In this document: positions 11,178 to 22,625 of the stretch, in pieces
How the letters are laid out: each line of letters begins with the position of its first letter
Position numbering within the stretch: position 1 is the stretch's first letter
Assembly (NCBI GenBank): GCA_015039365.1
Contig: WION01000147.1
Coordinates: 60,619 to 124,618, forward strand
Length of the DNA stretch: 64,000 nt
Reading direction: 5' to 3'
Source: Amanita rubescens
Lineage: Eukaryota > Basidiomycota > Agaricomycetes > Agaricales > Amanitaceae
Made by a program: the position numbers and the translations under genes
Notes under the pieces: generated by a model
What the model saw: the letters and a program-made list of their open reading frames with translations, nothing else
Databases searched by the model: none
What the model was told of the DNA's origin: nothing

Positions 11178-11950
11178 TTCGTCGAATCTTTATCTAACGA
11201 AGAAGTTGATACTAGCATTATAGAGCAAAGTGGTAAGCCATACGGTCTTAGATGATGTCGTATTGGAAGGAAGTGAGACTTCCCCCTAGCCTTGCAACGC
11301 CCAAGATGAAACAAAAAGTGGAGTAGGCACACGTGGCAAGTCATAAATATGCGACACGCCTTCTAGCTGTCTTTCTGAGCCCATTACATCTCCCTGCAGC
11401 CTGACTGCGCAAGTTATGACAACTTGTCGTCATAACTTGCACCCGAGCTATTCCCTAGGTATGGCCAGGATCGCAGCGACGGTGTTGGGTTTACGGTCAC
11501 CAGTGGACCTGAATTTCATTGGTAGAAGTGGCACTAATTGACTAGTGACTAGCTGTAGACTCGTGCAAAATTGCCACTAGAACCTTGCAAATGACAAACT
11601 TCGAAACCTTTCTCAAATTGTCGCCACGTCTACTAAGTTTCCTCGCTCATCCTTTCGATCCCCAAGAGCAATCTGTTGTCAGTTGGTACCTCTGAGCGCT
11701 CACAGGTCCGCTCTACTTTCCGCTATAGCTGTTCCGACAACTGTGTCTTCCATGTATGTAGTAATTGACTCATTCTTTTACGCCGTACAGTTTTTGGTGG
11801 GCATCCATACCTTGATTTTTCTACTAGCATTCCGTCCTGCAGCTGCGGTCTCCTGCAAATGTCTGGCGAGGAGCCAAACGCCCCGCGACGGATCGCTAGC
11901 ACATAAGTCAAAGTACAAGTATAGCGTACAAAATGAGTAAACGGACGATA
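11178..11950. other. intergenic region with a perfect 12-bp inverted repeat
   Basis: No convincing gene. At 11409-11420 and 11429-11440 the arms GCAAGTTATGAC and GTCATAACTTGC form a perfect inverted repeat with an 8-base loop that contains part of a second, smaller palindrome. Confidence 0.5.
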
Positions 11951-11956
11951 AGGTGC

Positions 11957-12370
11957 TCAGATGCCCAACAGCACATTCGATATGAAATATGAACCACCTG
12001 CGCAACGATAACCTTCATAGCCGGGCCTCAACTTTTGCTGGATCTGAGCCTCTCGTTGCTTGCGTTCCTCTTATTTCTTCTGCTCCCTTAGTTTTCTTTC
12101 AGCAAGCTCTCGCACTCGCTCAGTGGCTGCCAGTTCTTTAGCCTTCTGTTTTTCGTATTCTTTGCGCAAGCGTCCTCTCTCGGCCTCATCCCTGGCTCGC
12201 TTCTGCCATCTGCTGCTCCTCTAGCTCTCTCTTTTGTGCTGCCAACTTCTCTTCTTTCCGCTTCGCTTCTTCCATATTCCTTTTCAAGGCTGCTTCTGCG
12301 TCCGCACTCTCTTCCTTTCTCTTTGCAGCTTTGGGCTCTTTCCAGATCTCATCCATCAATGCATCACTTT
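11957..12370 (-). pseudogene. coiled-coil protein relic with C-terminal YRCAGGS motif
   Basis: The minus strand encodes a Lys/Glu/Ala-rich coiled coil in pieces: EEAKRKEEKLAAQKRELEEQ (12370-12195), then after a frame change RDEAERGRLRKEYEKQKAKE and ELAERKLREQKK, then a TAA, then EERKQREAQIQQKLRPGYEG. It ends in YRCAGGSYFISNVLLGI with a TGA at 11957-11959. From memory, a Cys/Gly-rich GGYRCAGGSHF ending after a coiled coil occurs in uncharacterised Agaricomycete proteins. One frameshift and one in-frame stop make this a relic. Confidence 0.55.
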
Positions 12371-12588
12371 CGAGACTTTCACGAGGTCAGCATACGGTGT
12401 GGATCCGCTGATGTTTCAAGGCACGCTTTGATCCGGGCGACAATGGTATTTGTATATCTTTGTTCCACGAGTTCCCTGCGGAATGAGGACCTGTCCTGGG
12501 GCCTGGGCTGGGCCTCCGAACCAGTGCACATTATCATGGTCGGCGTACAAATCCCCGTGCATCTTCTTACATCCCCAACCTCAAAGTA

Positions 12589-14235
12589 ATGAACCAACCG
12601 CAACGCCCTGGCTCACGGCGCGCACGGCTTTCGAGGAACTCTATTTTACAGCGGCCCGGGGAATTCTTCTGGCAAGCTCACAACTTCCAAATCGAAGACT
12701 CTCGTTTCTACGATGCCAGCCAGAATGTCCATTATCACGATCGCAAAGGTAAGACAAGCGAGTTTACTCTTTGAGTTTTATATTCGTTCTGATTGCGGGT
12801 CATACTAGTAGAGATTGAGCGTCTTCAACAATACGTTTCGGAAGGAGCACTTCACGATTCCAGGGAACGTTCTCCTCAACCCACGTGTCATCCCAATACC
12901 CGTCAGGAGGTTTTGAAGATAATCACGGATTGGGTTAAAGATTCACACCCGCGCCAGCGTATCCTATGGTTAAACGGTCCCGCAGGAGCCGGAAAATCCG
13001 CCATCGCCCAAACAATCGCTGAACGCTGCTCAAATAAGCAGTTGGCAGCGTCCTTTTTCTTTCTTAGGAACAGCATAGACAGAGGTTCCGCAACTCTTTT
13101 GTTCACCACATTGGCCTGGCAACTTGGAAAGAACATACCTGAAATCCTTCCCTACCTTGAATCGGCCGTGGAGGAGGAACCTCTTCTTCCCACCAAATCC
13201 ATTGATATCCAGTTCAATCGCCTCATCGTACAGCCGTTCCAGAAACTTCTGCACGATAAACCTGACTTTCGCCCAACAAAGGTCCTCGTCATAATCGATG
13301 GGGTGGATGAATGCGCACCTGATCAAGACCAGTTACAGCTCCTGGGACTCATTGGCAATGCACTATCGAACGCACAGATCCCATTACGTTTCCTGATGTG
13401 CAGCAGAGCAGAGGCACACATTAAAGAAACTTTTGGATTAGAAGTTGTCGCAAAAATTACTAATCAAATAAGATTGGACCACCGTTTCTCTCCCGATGTC
13501 GATATTCGAAGATACCTCGAGGAAGAATTCGCTCGGATCTATACCGAGCGAAAACCTTCGTCATTCACATGGCCACCATACGGTGCAATTGACCAACTGG
13601 TCTCAAAATCATCCGGGCTTTTCATATATCCTTCTACTGTGGTCAAGTTTGTCGGTGACATAGACAGTAATCCCAGAACACAACTGAATATCGTGCTGAA
13701 GACCTGTCGCCCACCCGGCTTTTCTTCGCCATTTGCGGAGCTGGACCAGCTTTATATTCAGATACTTTCACAACAACCAGATACTAGACTGCTGAGGGAT
13801 CTATTCGCATTGATCATCGCCTTGGGTGAACCGGACATCGGATTTGTCTGTCGGCGACTCCTGATCAGCGAGGATGAACTGAAGCGCAAGTTACGCAGGC
13901 TTCATTCCCTCGTTCGGATTTCAGAATCGGTCATCGACACGTTTCATCTTTCCCTCCACGATTTTTTCTGCGACAAGAAGCGTGCGGGGAAGTACTTTAT
14001 ACACCCTGTGCGGGTCGCATGCGTGCGGTTACCAGACACCACACGTCCGGGGATGCAGACAGCGGGTATGGTGGCGTTGGGAGGTGTGGGAGTCATTCTG
14101 GCATTAACAGGTGTGGGAGTCGTTCTGGCGGCGCTTGGAATGCCAGCCTACTGGTACTTAAGGAGTAGGAGTAGGCCTCCCAACTACCAACAGCCTATCA
14201 TTCCATCTCACTCGTTCTATAACCCCGTGACTTGA
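12589..14235 (+). CDS. NACHT NTPase with C-terminal membrane helix, copy B
   Basis: Two exons: 12589-12748 and 12812-14235, with a 63-nt intron (AAAG|GTAAGA...TAGTAG). Exon 1 has the leader AHNFQIEDSRFYDASQNVHY. Exon 2 has IERLQQYVSEGALHDS, Walker A NGPAGAGKSAIAQT, Walker B LVIIDGVDECAPD, the sensor-like IPLRFLMCSRAE and FHLSLHDFF. The C-terminus is a glycine-rich hydrophobic segment with a small internal repeat (GVGVILALTGVGVVLAAL) and a basic, Pro/Ser tail. It is very similar to copy D (18388-19990) in leader, NACHT and promoter, implying recent duplication or gene conversion. About 527 residues; it looks intact. Role as a fungal NLR-like receptor is inferred from family membership. Confidence 0.87.
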
Positions 14236-14721
14236 AGCTCGTGTACTCGAGGTCCTCTCTTTTTAACACGTTGCTACCCCTGCAATATCTCGTCACGTTA
14301 TGGCTTATATGCTCACTTTCCCACCAAAGTTTACTCTTATGCTTTGCTTCACGTAGTACGTCGCTATGAATGTGACCTATTTCACTCCTTGGCTAAGCTA
14401 TCTCGCTGCTCTGTCCCCAACAAACGAAATCTACCATATTTCTCCAGGTTCCGGCTATCCCTTTTCATAGCGTTTGGTAGGGAAATTGGGGATTTTCCGT
14501 AACCCGTCGCACTGTTTTTTTTTTCGCTAATCCCACGACTTCACTGAACACTTGTTTACAAAATTCCGCTTACGTCAACTCTTCTGGCTTACTGTTCTGT
14601 TCCGAAAAAGGCAATAAAGTAATAAACGAGCAATGTACGGCGCTTCGCTCGGACTGGGGCCTCCGTCTCACCCCATCAGCTCGTAGATGGGATTCCTTGA
14701 AGCACAATTTGCTTACAGCAC

Positions 14722-16524
14722 ATGCGGCCACACTCAAATAGCGGGGTTGAAATACAACCTATCACAGGACTCTTTCCAGGCTCTCACGACATCCAAATCA
14801 ACAACTCCCAGCTTAATGACTTCAGTCAGATTGTCTATTACCCCAAGGAGGGGACATGTGAATGCCATTTGCCCTCTGTATTCTATGGTTCTGATTGCGA
14901 GACATAGATCTTGAGCACCTTCAAAAGCATATCTCGGAAGATGCACTTCATGATTCGATGGCACGTTTCCCTCCGCCCAGGTGCCATCCCCAAACCCGTG
15001 AAAAGGTCTTGAAAATGATTACGGATTGGGTTAAGAATCCACATGCGCGCCAGCGTATCATATGGTTAAACGGCCCCGCAGGAGCCGGGAAATCCGCCAT
15101 TGCCCAAACGATTTCCGGGCACTGCTCCGACGAGCAATTAGCAGCGTCGTTTTTCTTTCTTAGAAACAGCTCGGACCGAGGTACTGCAATGCGCTTATTC
15201 ACAACGTTGGCCTGGCAACTCGCAAATAACATACCTGAACTGCTTTCCTACATTGAATCGGCCATCAAGACAGAGCCTCTCTTTCCCACCAAATCCATTG
15301 ATATCCACTTCAACCGTCTCATAATACAGCCATTACAAGAGCTTTTACGTGACAAACCTGACTTTTCCCCACAAAAGTCCCTGGTCGTAATCGACGGTGT
15401 AGACGAATGCGCGCCTGATCGAGACCAGATACTCTTTCTGAGGCTCATCGGCGATGCACTCTCAAAGATCCATATCCCATTACGTTTCCTGATATGCAGC
15501 AGACCAGAACCCCACATTCAAGAAGCGTTCGAATCGCAGGTCATGACCGGGATCACCCATGCAGTTTCATTAAACGATCAGTTCGAGCCAGATAATGACA
15601 TTCGAAGATATCTGATCGACGAATTCGCTCGTATCTGTGCGGAACGCAAACTTCTCAAGTTGTCATTTGGATGGCCACCGGGTAGGACGATCAACCAGCT
15701 AGTTTCGAAATCATCCGGGCAGTTCATATATGCCTCTACTGTAATCAAGTTTGTCGACGACATGTATGATGATCCCAGAAGACGACTTGACATTGTATTG
15801 AAGACCCATCCAGTTAACTCTGCGTCACCATTTGCAGAGTTGGACCAGCTTTATATCCAGATACTTTCGCAACAGCCTGACGTGGCTGTTGCGAGATCTA
15901 TTCACACTGATTATCGCTTTTCGTAACCCAAAAATCCAATTCGTCTGTCGACGACTTCGGATCAGAGAAGAGGAACTCGAGCGCAAGTTACTCAGGCTAC
16001 GTTCGCTTGTTCGTATTTCACACCGTGATATCATGACGTATCATCTATCCCTACATGACTTCTTTCTCGATGAGAAGCGTGCAGGGAAGTACTTTATACA
16101 TCCGATTCGGGTTACCTTTTTGCGGCTACCAAAAATTATGAGTTCGGCGCGGGGAACCATAATTACGCTCCTCATGATATTTCCGCAACTTGTCGGGTTT
16201 TGGGCCTTTGCTGCATTGGTCTATGGAACAGAGTCAAAGCAAAGAACTAGTAATCTTCCCGTTACGCCAGGAATTCTATTCTTCTTCCTGATCCAATCTG
16301 CCGCGATGAATTATCTTACCCTTGTTAATGGCTTACCTGCCTATTTGATCATGATTTTCTTCTTAAACTCTCTTGCATATTGCATATATTGCATGGGAAG
16401 GACCCGTTGGATGATCGGCTTGAGGAGCGAGGGCTTCAAGTCCACCCTATTGTACGCCATCCTGTTTTCCTCGCACATCACTACCCTCTATCTCATTTAC
16501 CAACTTGTCTTCCCCCCAAGTTGA
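14722..16524 (+). pseudogene. NACHT NTPase with multi-helix tail, copy C (2-nt deletion)
   Basis: Exon 1 runs 14722-14857 (leader ending SQIVYYPKEGT) and exon 2 starts at 14908. The NACHT core is intact (NGPAGAGKSAIAQT, LVVIDGVDECAPD, PLRFLICSRPE), but at about 15880 the paralogues read ...DVRLLRDLF whereas this copy has lost two bases. The frame then leaves at VAVARSIHTDYRFS and stops at 15926. The rest of the gene continues in the shifted frame to 16524 with YHLSLHDFFLDEKRAGKYFIHP and three or four hydrophobic segments. Unless the two bases are a sequencing error, the product is a truncated NACHT without membrane helices. The shared 3' flank with AATAAATAAA follows at about 16600. Confidence 0.85.
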
Positions 16525-16596
16525 GCTTAGAGCTATATACCTTACCGTAAACGTAATCTATTTCACTATTTGCTAGAATGATCCAATTCTCATAAC

Positions 16597-16612
16597 TGAA
16601 AAATAAATAAAA
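16597..16612 (+). terminator. AATAAA-type polyadenylation signal after NACHT copy C
   Basis: An AAATAAATAAA-like motif lies about 80 bases after the stop, at the same place as in copies F (about 27465) and G (about 34220), inside a 3' flank conserved among the three. Confidence 0.45.
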
Positions 16613-16759
16613 ACCGATGACAGAGAGTAACGAACGAAGTAGGATGTATGCTATGTATGACTGTACAGTTTATGATGGTATGTACGACGAGCTAGCACTG
16701 CATGCGTGCCGATCTTCAATCCCAAGAATAACGCTAGCGCACACCCAACGCCGCTTCTA

Positions 16760-16930
16760 AGTACTGAATGCCGATATTGACTTTGGGAGCAACAGTGGTC
16801 ATGCGCAAAATGGGGAGTAAACGTTACATCCGCTATGACCATCTGTGACAAGTCCTTGTCGTCAACGGACGCGGGCGAGTTGACGAAAGCGAACCGTCCG
16901 CACATATGACGTATTTCGTTTATTGTAAAA
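16760..16930 (-). pseudogene. FAD monooxygenase relic (short)
   Basis: The minus strand reads SVDDKDLSQMVIADVTFTPHFAHD, matching SIDDNDVRQMVIADVTLTSPPPHLGRD of the intact monooxygenase. Homology ends on both sides within about 170 bases. As with the other copies it lies in convergent orientation just after a NACHT gene, so it is probably left over from duplication of a NACHT-monooxygenase pair. Confidence 0.7.
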
Positions 16931-17071
16931 ATGAGGACATTGACAAGTACTATGGGCGTCCAACCTACCTAAGAACGATAGGAACTCAAACTCGCAGTAA
17001 CATTAAACTGTGCAAAGGGGATCATTCTTGATATTACCATCAGTTCTTAGCTGTGAAAAAGTCAATTATTG

Positions 17072-18288
17072 TTACAACCCAGCATTTGGAACCAGACATA
17101 CCCAATGATACAATAACTCCACGAGGCATTGTACATCTTTCTTGAAGTCTTCGCCAACCTCAAGGTGTGGCTGCACGATTGTGAGTAAGGGTTCATACGA
17201 GATGTGGTTTCCTTGGGCATCGCTGGTGTACACCTGAAACATCCATTTGGTACCATCGGACAAACAATACCGAACAGTGTTATTACTAGGTACATGGTAA
17301 TCAGTGACGCCAAAGGCAAAGAAATCGAACACGCACCCGGTTACCTCGCTCAAAGCGATAGCCTGACTAGTAGCTTCCGGCATACAATCCACCAACATTT
17401 CCTTATCACGTTTCGCTTCGACCAGCATGATACAATTTCCTGTGTACATCATAAGATCGTCCAGCGGCGCTTCGAGAACCTTAGTTGAGAAAGATTGTCG
17501 AGGTGACGTTGAGTAAGAAATTAATCAAACAGGTCGTACCGGGATTTGCCTCGTGTTTATAGGTGCACACCCCATAATCAACGTTGCCGGTGAGCCACAC
17601 TTCAAACTGGTTTACAGTATTCTTCACCAACACGCCATCGCCGGACGCGATTCGCATCTCTGGGAAGATTGCTACAGGGAGTTTTTCTTTCTTTTTCTTT
17701 CGCGTCAAGAGAGATGTCGGCAATGGTCAAGAGAATGGCATCGAGGTCATTCGGGCGCCTGCTTCGAACTGCAAACAGTCATTACATAGTCAAGCATCAT
17801 GCGTAATGTGCGACTGAGTTAAACTTACTCTCTTACTTGTTGAGCGATGGATTCGAGTGATCTGCAAGCAAAGAGCATCTGTGTGTTTCGGATCAATAGA
17901 CGAAGTTGCGACTCGGATGCGCAAATCCAATGCAACGTCGTTCAGCAGGAAAGGTATTCGCTTCAGTCCCATCTCTGTGAGTTGGGATCATGACACTGAG
18001 GAAAACGAAAGTTTCTTATAGGTGTTTGAGATAAGAGACACGAAATCCTTTAACGATTCAACTCACGAGCTTCTTTGTGCTGCCAAGAATACCCTGTAGG
18101 GCGTCGACGTGCTTCATAATCTCCGCCATTTCAGCCTCAGTTTCTTCAATGTCCCTCAACTCTTCCTGCAACGCCGATAGTCGCTGTCTGGCCAGCTGCA
18201 TTTTAGTCAGGTCTACGGGAGTATCATGAATGCGGCTGCGCTTGCGTTTGTGACTTTTCGGAGGGGCGGACATGACAGAAGCCGGCAA
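17072..18288 (-). CDS. coiled-coil protein with PD-(D/E)XK-like region
   Basis: A multi-exon minus-strand gene. Exon 1 (18288 to about 18067) encodes a basic start (KSHKRKRSRIHD) and a coiled coil (LARQRLSALQEELRDIEETE). Exon 2 (about 17972-17830) encodes MGLKRIPFLLNDVALDLRIR. Later exons give VAIFPEMRIASGDGVLVKNT, FEVWLTGNVDYGV, then APLDDLMMYTGNCIMLVEAKR, and finally VRYCLSDGTKWMFQVY to the stop at 17072. An Asp in NVDYG followed by a beta strand ending in VEAK fits the D...ExK core of PD-(D/E)XK nuclease-like folds; this is inference from motif order. The frame changes in an A/G-rich tract near 17690-17715, so the copy may be damaged or my exon edges there are wrong. Confidence 0.55.
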
Positions 18289-18387
18289 TGAAAAACCAGG
18301 GCCTCATGCACGTTATCATGACGGTCGGCGTCTATATCCTCGTGCCCTCGTGGCAGTGCATCTTCTCACATCCCCAACTTCAAAGTA

Positions 18388-19990
18388 ATGAGCCAACCGC
18401 AACGCTCTAGCACACGGCGAGCACGACCTTCAAGAAACTCTATTTCACAGCCCGGAGGATTCTTCTCGCACGCTCACAACTTCCAAGTCAAAGATTCTCA
18501 ATTCTACGATGCCAGCCAGAATGTCCATTATCAGGTAACCCAAGCGAGAGCTGTTTACTCTTTGGGTTTTATGATCGTTCTGATCGCGGGTCATATTAGT
18601 AGAGCTTGAGCGTCTTCAACAATACGTTTCGGAAGGAGCGCTTCACGATTCCAGGGAACGTTCTCCTCAACCCATGTGTCATCCCAATACCCGTCAGGAG
18701 GTTTTGAAGATAATCACGGATTGGGTTAAAGATTCACACCCGCGCCAGCGTATCCTGTGGTTAAACGGTCCCGCAGGAGCCGGAAAATCTGCCATCGCCC
18801 AAACAATCGCTGAACGCTGCTCAAATAAGCAGTTGGCAGCGTCCTTTTTCTTTCTTAGGAACAGCATAGACAGAGGTTCCGCAACTCTTTTGTTCACTAC
18901 ATTGGCCTGGCAACTTGCAAAGAGCATACCTGAAATCCTTCCCTACATCGAATCGGCCGTGGAGGAGGAACCTCTTCTTCCCACCAAATCCATTGATATC
19001 CAGTTCAATCGCCTCATCGTACAGCCGTTCCAGAAACTTCTACACGACAAGCCTGACTTTCGCCCAACAAAGCTTGTCGTCATAATCGACGGTGTGGACG
19101 AATGCGCACCTGATCAAGACCAGTTACAGCTCCTGGGACTCATTGGCAATGCACTATCGAACGCACAGATCCCATTACGTTTCTTGATGTGCAGCAGAGC
19201 AGAAGCATACATTCAAGAAACTTTTGGATTAGAAGGCATCGCAGAAATTACTAATCAAATAACATTGGACCACCGTTTCTCTCCCGATGTCGATATTCGA
19301 AGATATTTGAACGACGAATTCACTCGTATTTGTACCGAGCGAAAACTTTCGGCATCTACATGGCCACTAGACAGAGCTATTGACCAACTAGTCTCGAAGT
19401 CATCTGGGCAATTCATATATCCTTCTACTGTGGTCAAGTTCGTCGACGACATGGATGGCGATCCCAGAACACAACTAAATATCATATTGAAGACCCATTC
19501 AGCCGACTTTTCCTCGCCATTTGCGGACCTGGACCAGCTTTACATTCAGATACTCTCACAGCAGTCGGACACCAGAATGCTTAGGGATCTATTCACACTG
19601 ATTATCGCCTTACGTGAACCAGACATCGGATTTGTCTGTCGGCGACTCCGGATCAGTGAGGAAGAACTGAAGCGCAAGTTACGTAGGCTTCATTCCCTCG
19701 TTCGGATTTCAGAATTGGTCATCGACACGTATCATCTTTCCCTCCACGATTTTTTCCGCGACAAGAAGCGTGCGGGTAAGTACTTTATACACCCGGCGCG
19801 GGTCGCATGCGTGCGGTTACCAGACACCACGCGTCCGGGGCTGCAAATGGCGGTTATGATGCCATTCGCAGTTGCGGGAGTCGCTCTGGGTGCGGCCCTC
19901 ACCGTGGCAACGCTTGGACTCCCAGTCTACTTCTACTGGCGTAAGCTAAAAAAGCTAAAACCGCCTCGCCGCAGCTTGGACTCGCCTTGA
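18388..19990 (+). CDS. NACHT NTPase with C-terminal membrane helix, copy D
   Basis: Two exons: 18388-18534 and 18605-19990, with a 70-nt intron (CAG|GTAACC...AGAG). The leader is GFFSHAHNFQVKDSQFYDASQ. NACHT motifs are NGPAGAGKSAIAQT, VVIIDGVDECAPD and IPLRFLMCSRAE; the helical region ends YHLSLHDFFRDKKRAGKYFIHP. The tail is a Gly/Ala-rich hydrophobic segment (FAVAGVALGAALTVATLGLP) and a Lys-rich end. It is nearly identical to copy B over long stretches, including synonymous sites, but diverges in the tail. It appears intact. The upstream flank (GCATCTTCTCACATCCCCAAC) is also shared with copy B, so promoter and gene were duplicated together. Confidence 0.87.
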
Positions 19991-20732
19991 AGCTCGTGTA
20001 CTCGAAGTCCTGCTCTCTTCAACACGTTGTTATTCCCTTCTCTAATGTCTCCTCACATCTGCTCACTTTCGTATACTTGCTATCACCTTGAATCATTAGG
20101 TCTATCTACTACCTAGCTATGAATGTAATCTATTTCACTCCTTTGCTGAACTATCTAAGGTGTGCGTGTCAAAAACGCGCAATAGTCAGTCACCTCTGAA
20201 CGCAGGAGTGGCACCTGGTACCTTTCCCGCTGGCAGCGATGAGGTCAATAGACTCTTCAGCTTGAGCCTCCAGACAGGCATACAAAACCTATTCCGGGAG
20301 ACAATAGCGCCGCGAGCACGATCTATATATACGCCCACATCCGCCTCTTCAGTGAGCTTTTTCAGCCACGTCACACGTTCAAACGTTCAACCGGGAGTCG
20401 ATGGAGTTTTACATTACACAACATAAGTTCCTCTCGGACTCGAAAGGCCTCCTCTTTCTTACCAGGCACAGTACAGGTAAGCACGCGGTTTCCGAGGGTT
20501 TCCGTCCACAACGTTTACTTCCCTGATCCCCCCATCACCATCCCCTAAACACTAGTATCGAATAGATCTGGAGGTGGGGCAATCGGCATCCAGTATGGTT
20601 GTTGTTCGTTTCAGAAGCCTGAGGCTAAATTGCAGCCTTGTACCGTCTCAGATCGACAGCGTCGAAAACATGAACACACAACCGTGGCAGACTAACACAG
20701 CCTGAGCTCAACATCCTACATCCTCCAAATGA
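19991..20732. other. intergenic region
   Basis: 3' flank of copy D followed by the leader region of copy E, which shares CAGCGTCGAAAACATG and CAACCGTGG with the flanks of copies F and G. A frame at 20160-20426 has no recognisable feature. Confidence 0.4.
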
Positions 20733-22330
20733 ATGGGATCCAAGCACAACACTCCGGCTGGCAATGGCTTACAGCATAGGCGACTGCATCCAAATAGCGA
20801 GGCTGCTACACAATCTACGGGACTCTTCTCAGGCTCTCACCACTTCCAAATCAACAACTGCCATCTTAATGACTTTAGTCGGTACGCAGAGAAAGGGACA
20901 TGTGAATGCCGTTTGCCCTTTGGAGTCTATGATCACCTTTCTAATTGCGATTCATAGGTCTCGAGTACCTTCAAAAGTACATTTCGGAAGGTGCACTTCA
21001 TGATTCCATGGCACGTTTTCCTCCACCCAGGTGCCATCCCCAAACCCGTGAAAAGGTCTTGAAGATAATCACGGATTGGGTTAAGAATCCACACGCGCGG
21101 CAGCGTATCATATGGTTAAACAGCCCCGCAGGAGCCGGGAAATCTGCCATTGCACAAACGATTGCTGGGCGCTGCTCGGGCGAGCAATTAGCAGCGTCAT
21201 TTTTCTTTTTTAGAAACAGCTCGGACCGAGGTACTGCGACGCGCTTATTCACAACGTTGGCCTGGCAACTTGCAAAGAACATACCTGAATTGCTTCCCTA
21301 CATTGAATCGGCAGTCGAGACGGAACCTCTCTTTCCCACCAAATCCATTGATATCCACTTCGATCTTCTCATAATACAGCCATTCCAAGAACTTTTACGT
21401 GACAAACCAAACTTTTGTCCACAAAAGTCCCTGGTCGTAATCGACGGTGTAGACGAATGCGCGTCTGATCGAGACCAGATGCTTTTCCTGAGGCTCATCG
21501 GGGAGGCACTTTCAAAGATACATACCCCATTACGTTTCCTCATATGCAGCAGACCAGAAGCCCACATTCAAGCAACGTTTGAATCAAAAGTCATGACGGG
21601 GATCACCCATACAATTTCGTTAAACGATCGGTTCGAACCAGATGATGACATTCGAAAATATCTGAAGGACGAATTCGCTCGTATCTGTGTGGAGCACAAA
21701 CGTTTCAAGTTATCACCTGGATGGCCACCGGGTAAGGCGATCGACCAACTAGTCTTGAAATCGTCCGGGCAGTTCATATACGCCTCTACTGTGGTCAAGT
21801 TTGTCGACGACATATATGATGATCCCAAAGAACGACTTGAGATTGTGTTGAACACCCGTCCAGTTAACTCTGAATCGCCGTTTGCAGAGCAAGACCAGCT
21901 TTATACCCAGATACTTTCGCAACAACCAAACGTCAGGCTGTTGCGAGATCTATTCACGCTGATTATCGCCTTGCGTGAACCAAAAATGAAATTCGTCTGT
22001 CGACGACTCCGGATCGGGGAAGAGCAATTAGAGCGCAAGTTACTCAGGCTACGTTCGCTCGTTCGTATTTCATACGGCGGTGATATCACGACGTATCATC
22101 TATCCCTACATGACTTCTTTCTGGATAGGAAGCGTGCAGGGAAGTACTTTATACATCCGATTCGGGTTACCTTTGTGCGGCTACCAAAAATCATGAGTGC
22201 AGCGTGGGGACCCGTAATCACGATGCTCATTGTGCCTCTGATACTTTTTGGGTTTTGGGCCTTTGTCACTCTTGTGTATGGAATAGTTTGTCGCGTCGAT
22301 GTATGGAATAAAGTGAAAGGGGAGAACTAG
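20733..22330 (+). CDS. NACHT NTPase copy E, altered P-loop and shortened tail
   Basis: Two exons: 20733-20901 and 20958-22330, with a 56-nt intron (ACAT|GTGAAT...CATAG). Leader GLFSGSHHFQINNCHLNDF. The Walker A motif reads NSPAGAGKS: the first glycine of GxxxxGKS is replaced by serine, whereas all six paralogues have NGPAGAGKS. Walker B (LVVIDGVDECASD) and the sensor-like PLRFLICSRPE are present. After one hydrophobic segment (VITMLIVPLILFGFWAFVTLVYG) the frame leaves the paralogues' path and ends in CRVDVWNKVKGEN. Sequence matching the missing three helices continues out of frame to about 22440. Probably a degenerating copy; nucleotide binding may be weakened. Confidence 0.8.
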
Positions 22331-22625
22331 TCTTCTCGTTACGCCAGGAGTTCTGCTCTTTTTCCTCATCCAATCTACCGTGATAAATTATGTTAATGGC
22401 TTACACTATTTGATTATGACATTCTTCCTTTCTTGCCGTAAATGTAATCAATTTCACTGATTGCCAGAATGATCCAAATTATCAAAAAATATAGATGAAC
22501 AATAGAGACGTAGTAATGAACGAAGTATGACGTGTGTAAGTAGTAGTCAGCTAGTGCTTCCAAATTATTTGTATATCGACAGTAATTAATTAAATAACTA
22601 AAGAAACGGTATATGTCGTCAGCAG
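22331..22625. other. out-of-frame remnant of copy E tail
   Basis: Degraded sequence matching the C-terminal helices and 3' flank of copies C, F and G (including the stretch before AACGAAGTATGA). No separate gene seen. Confidence 0.5.
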
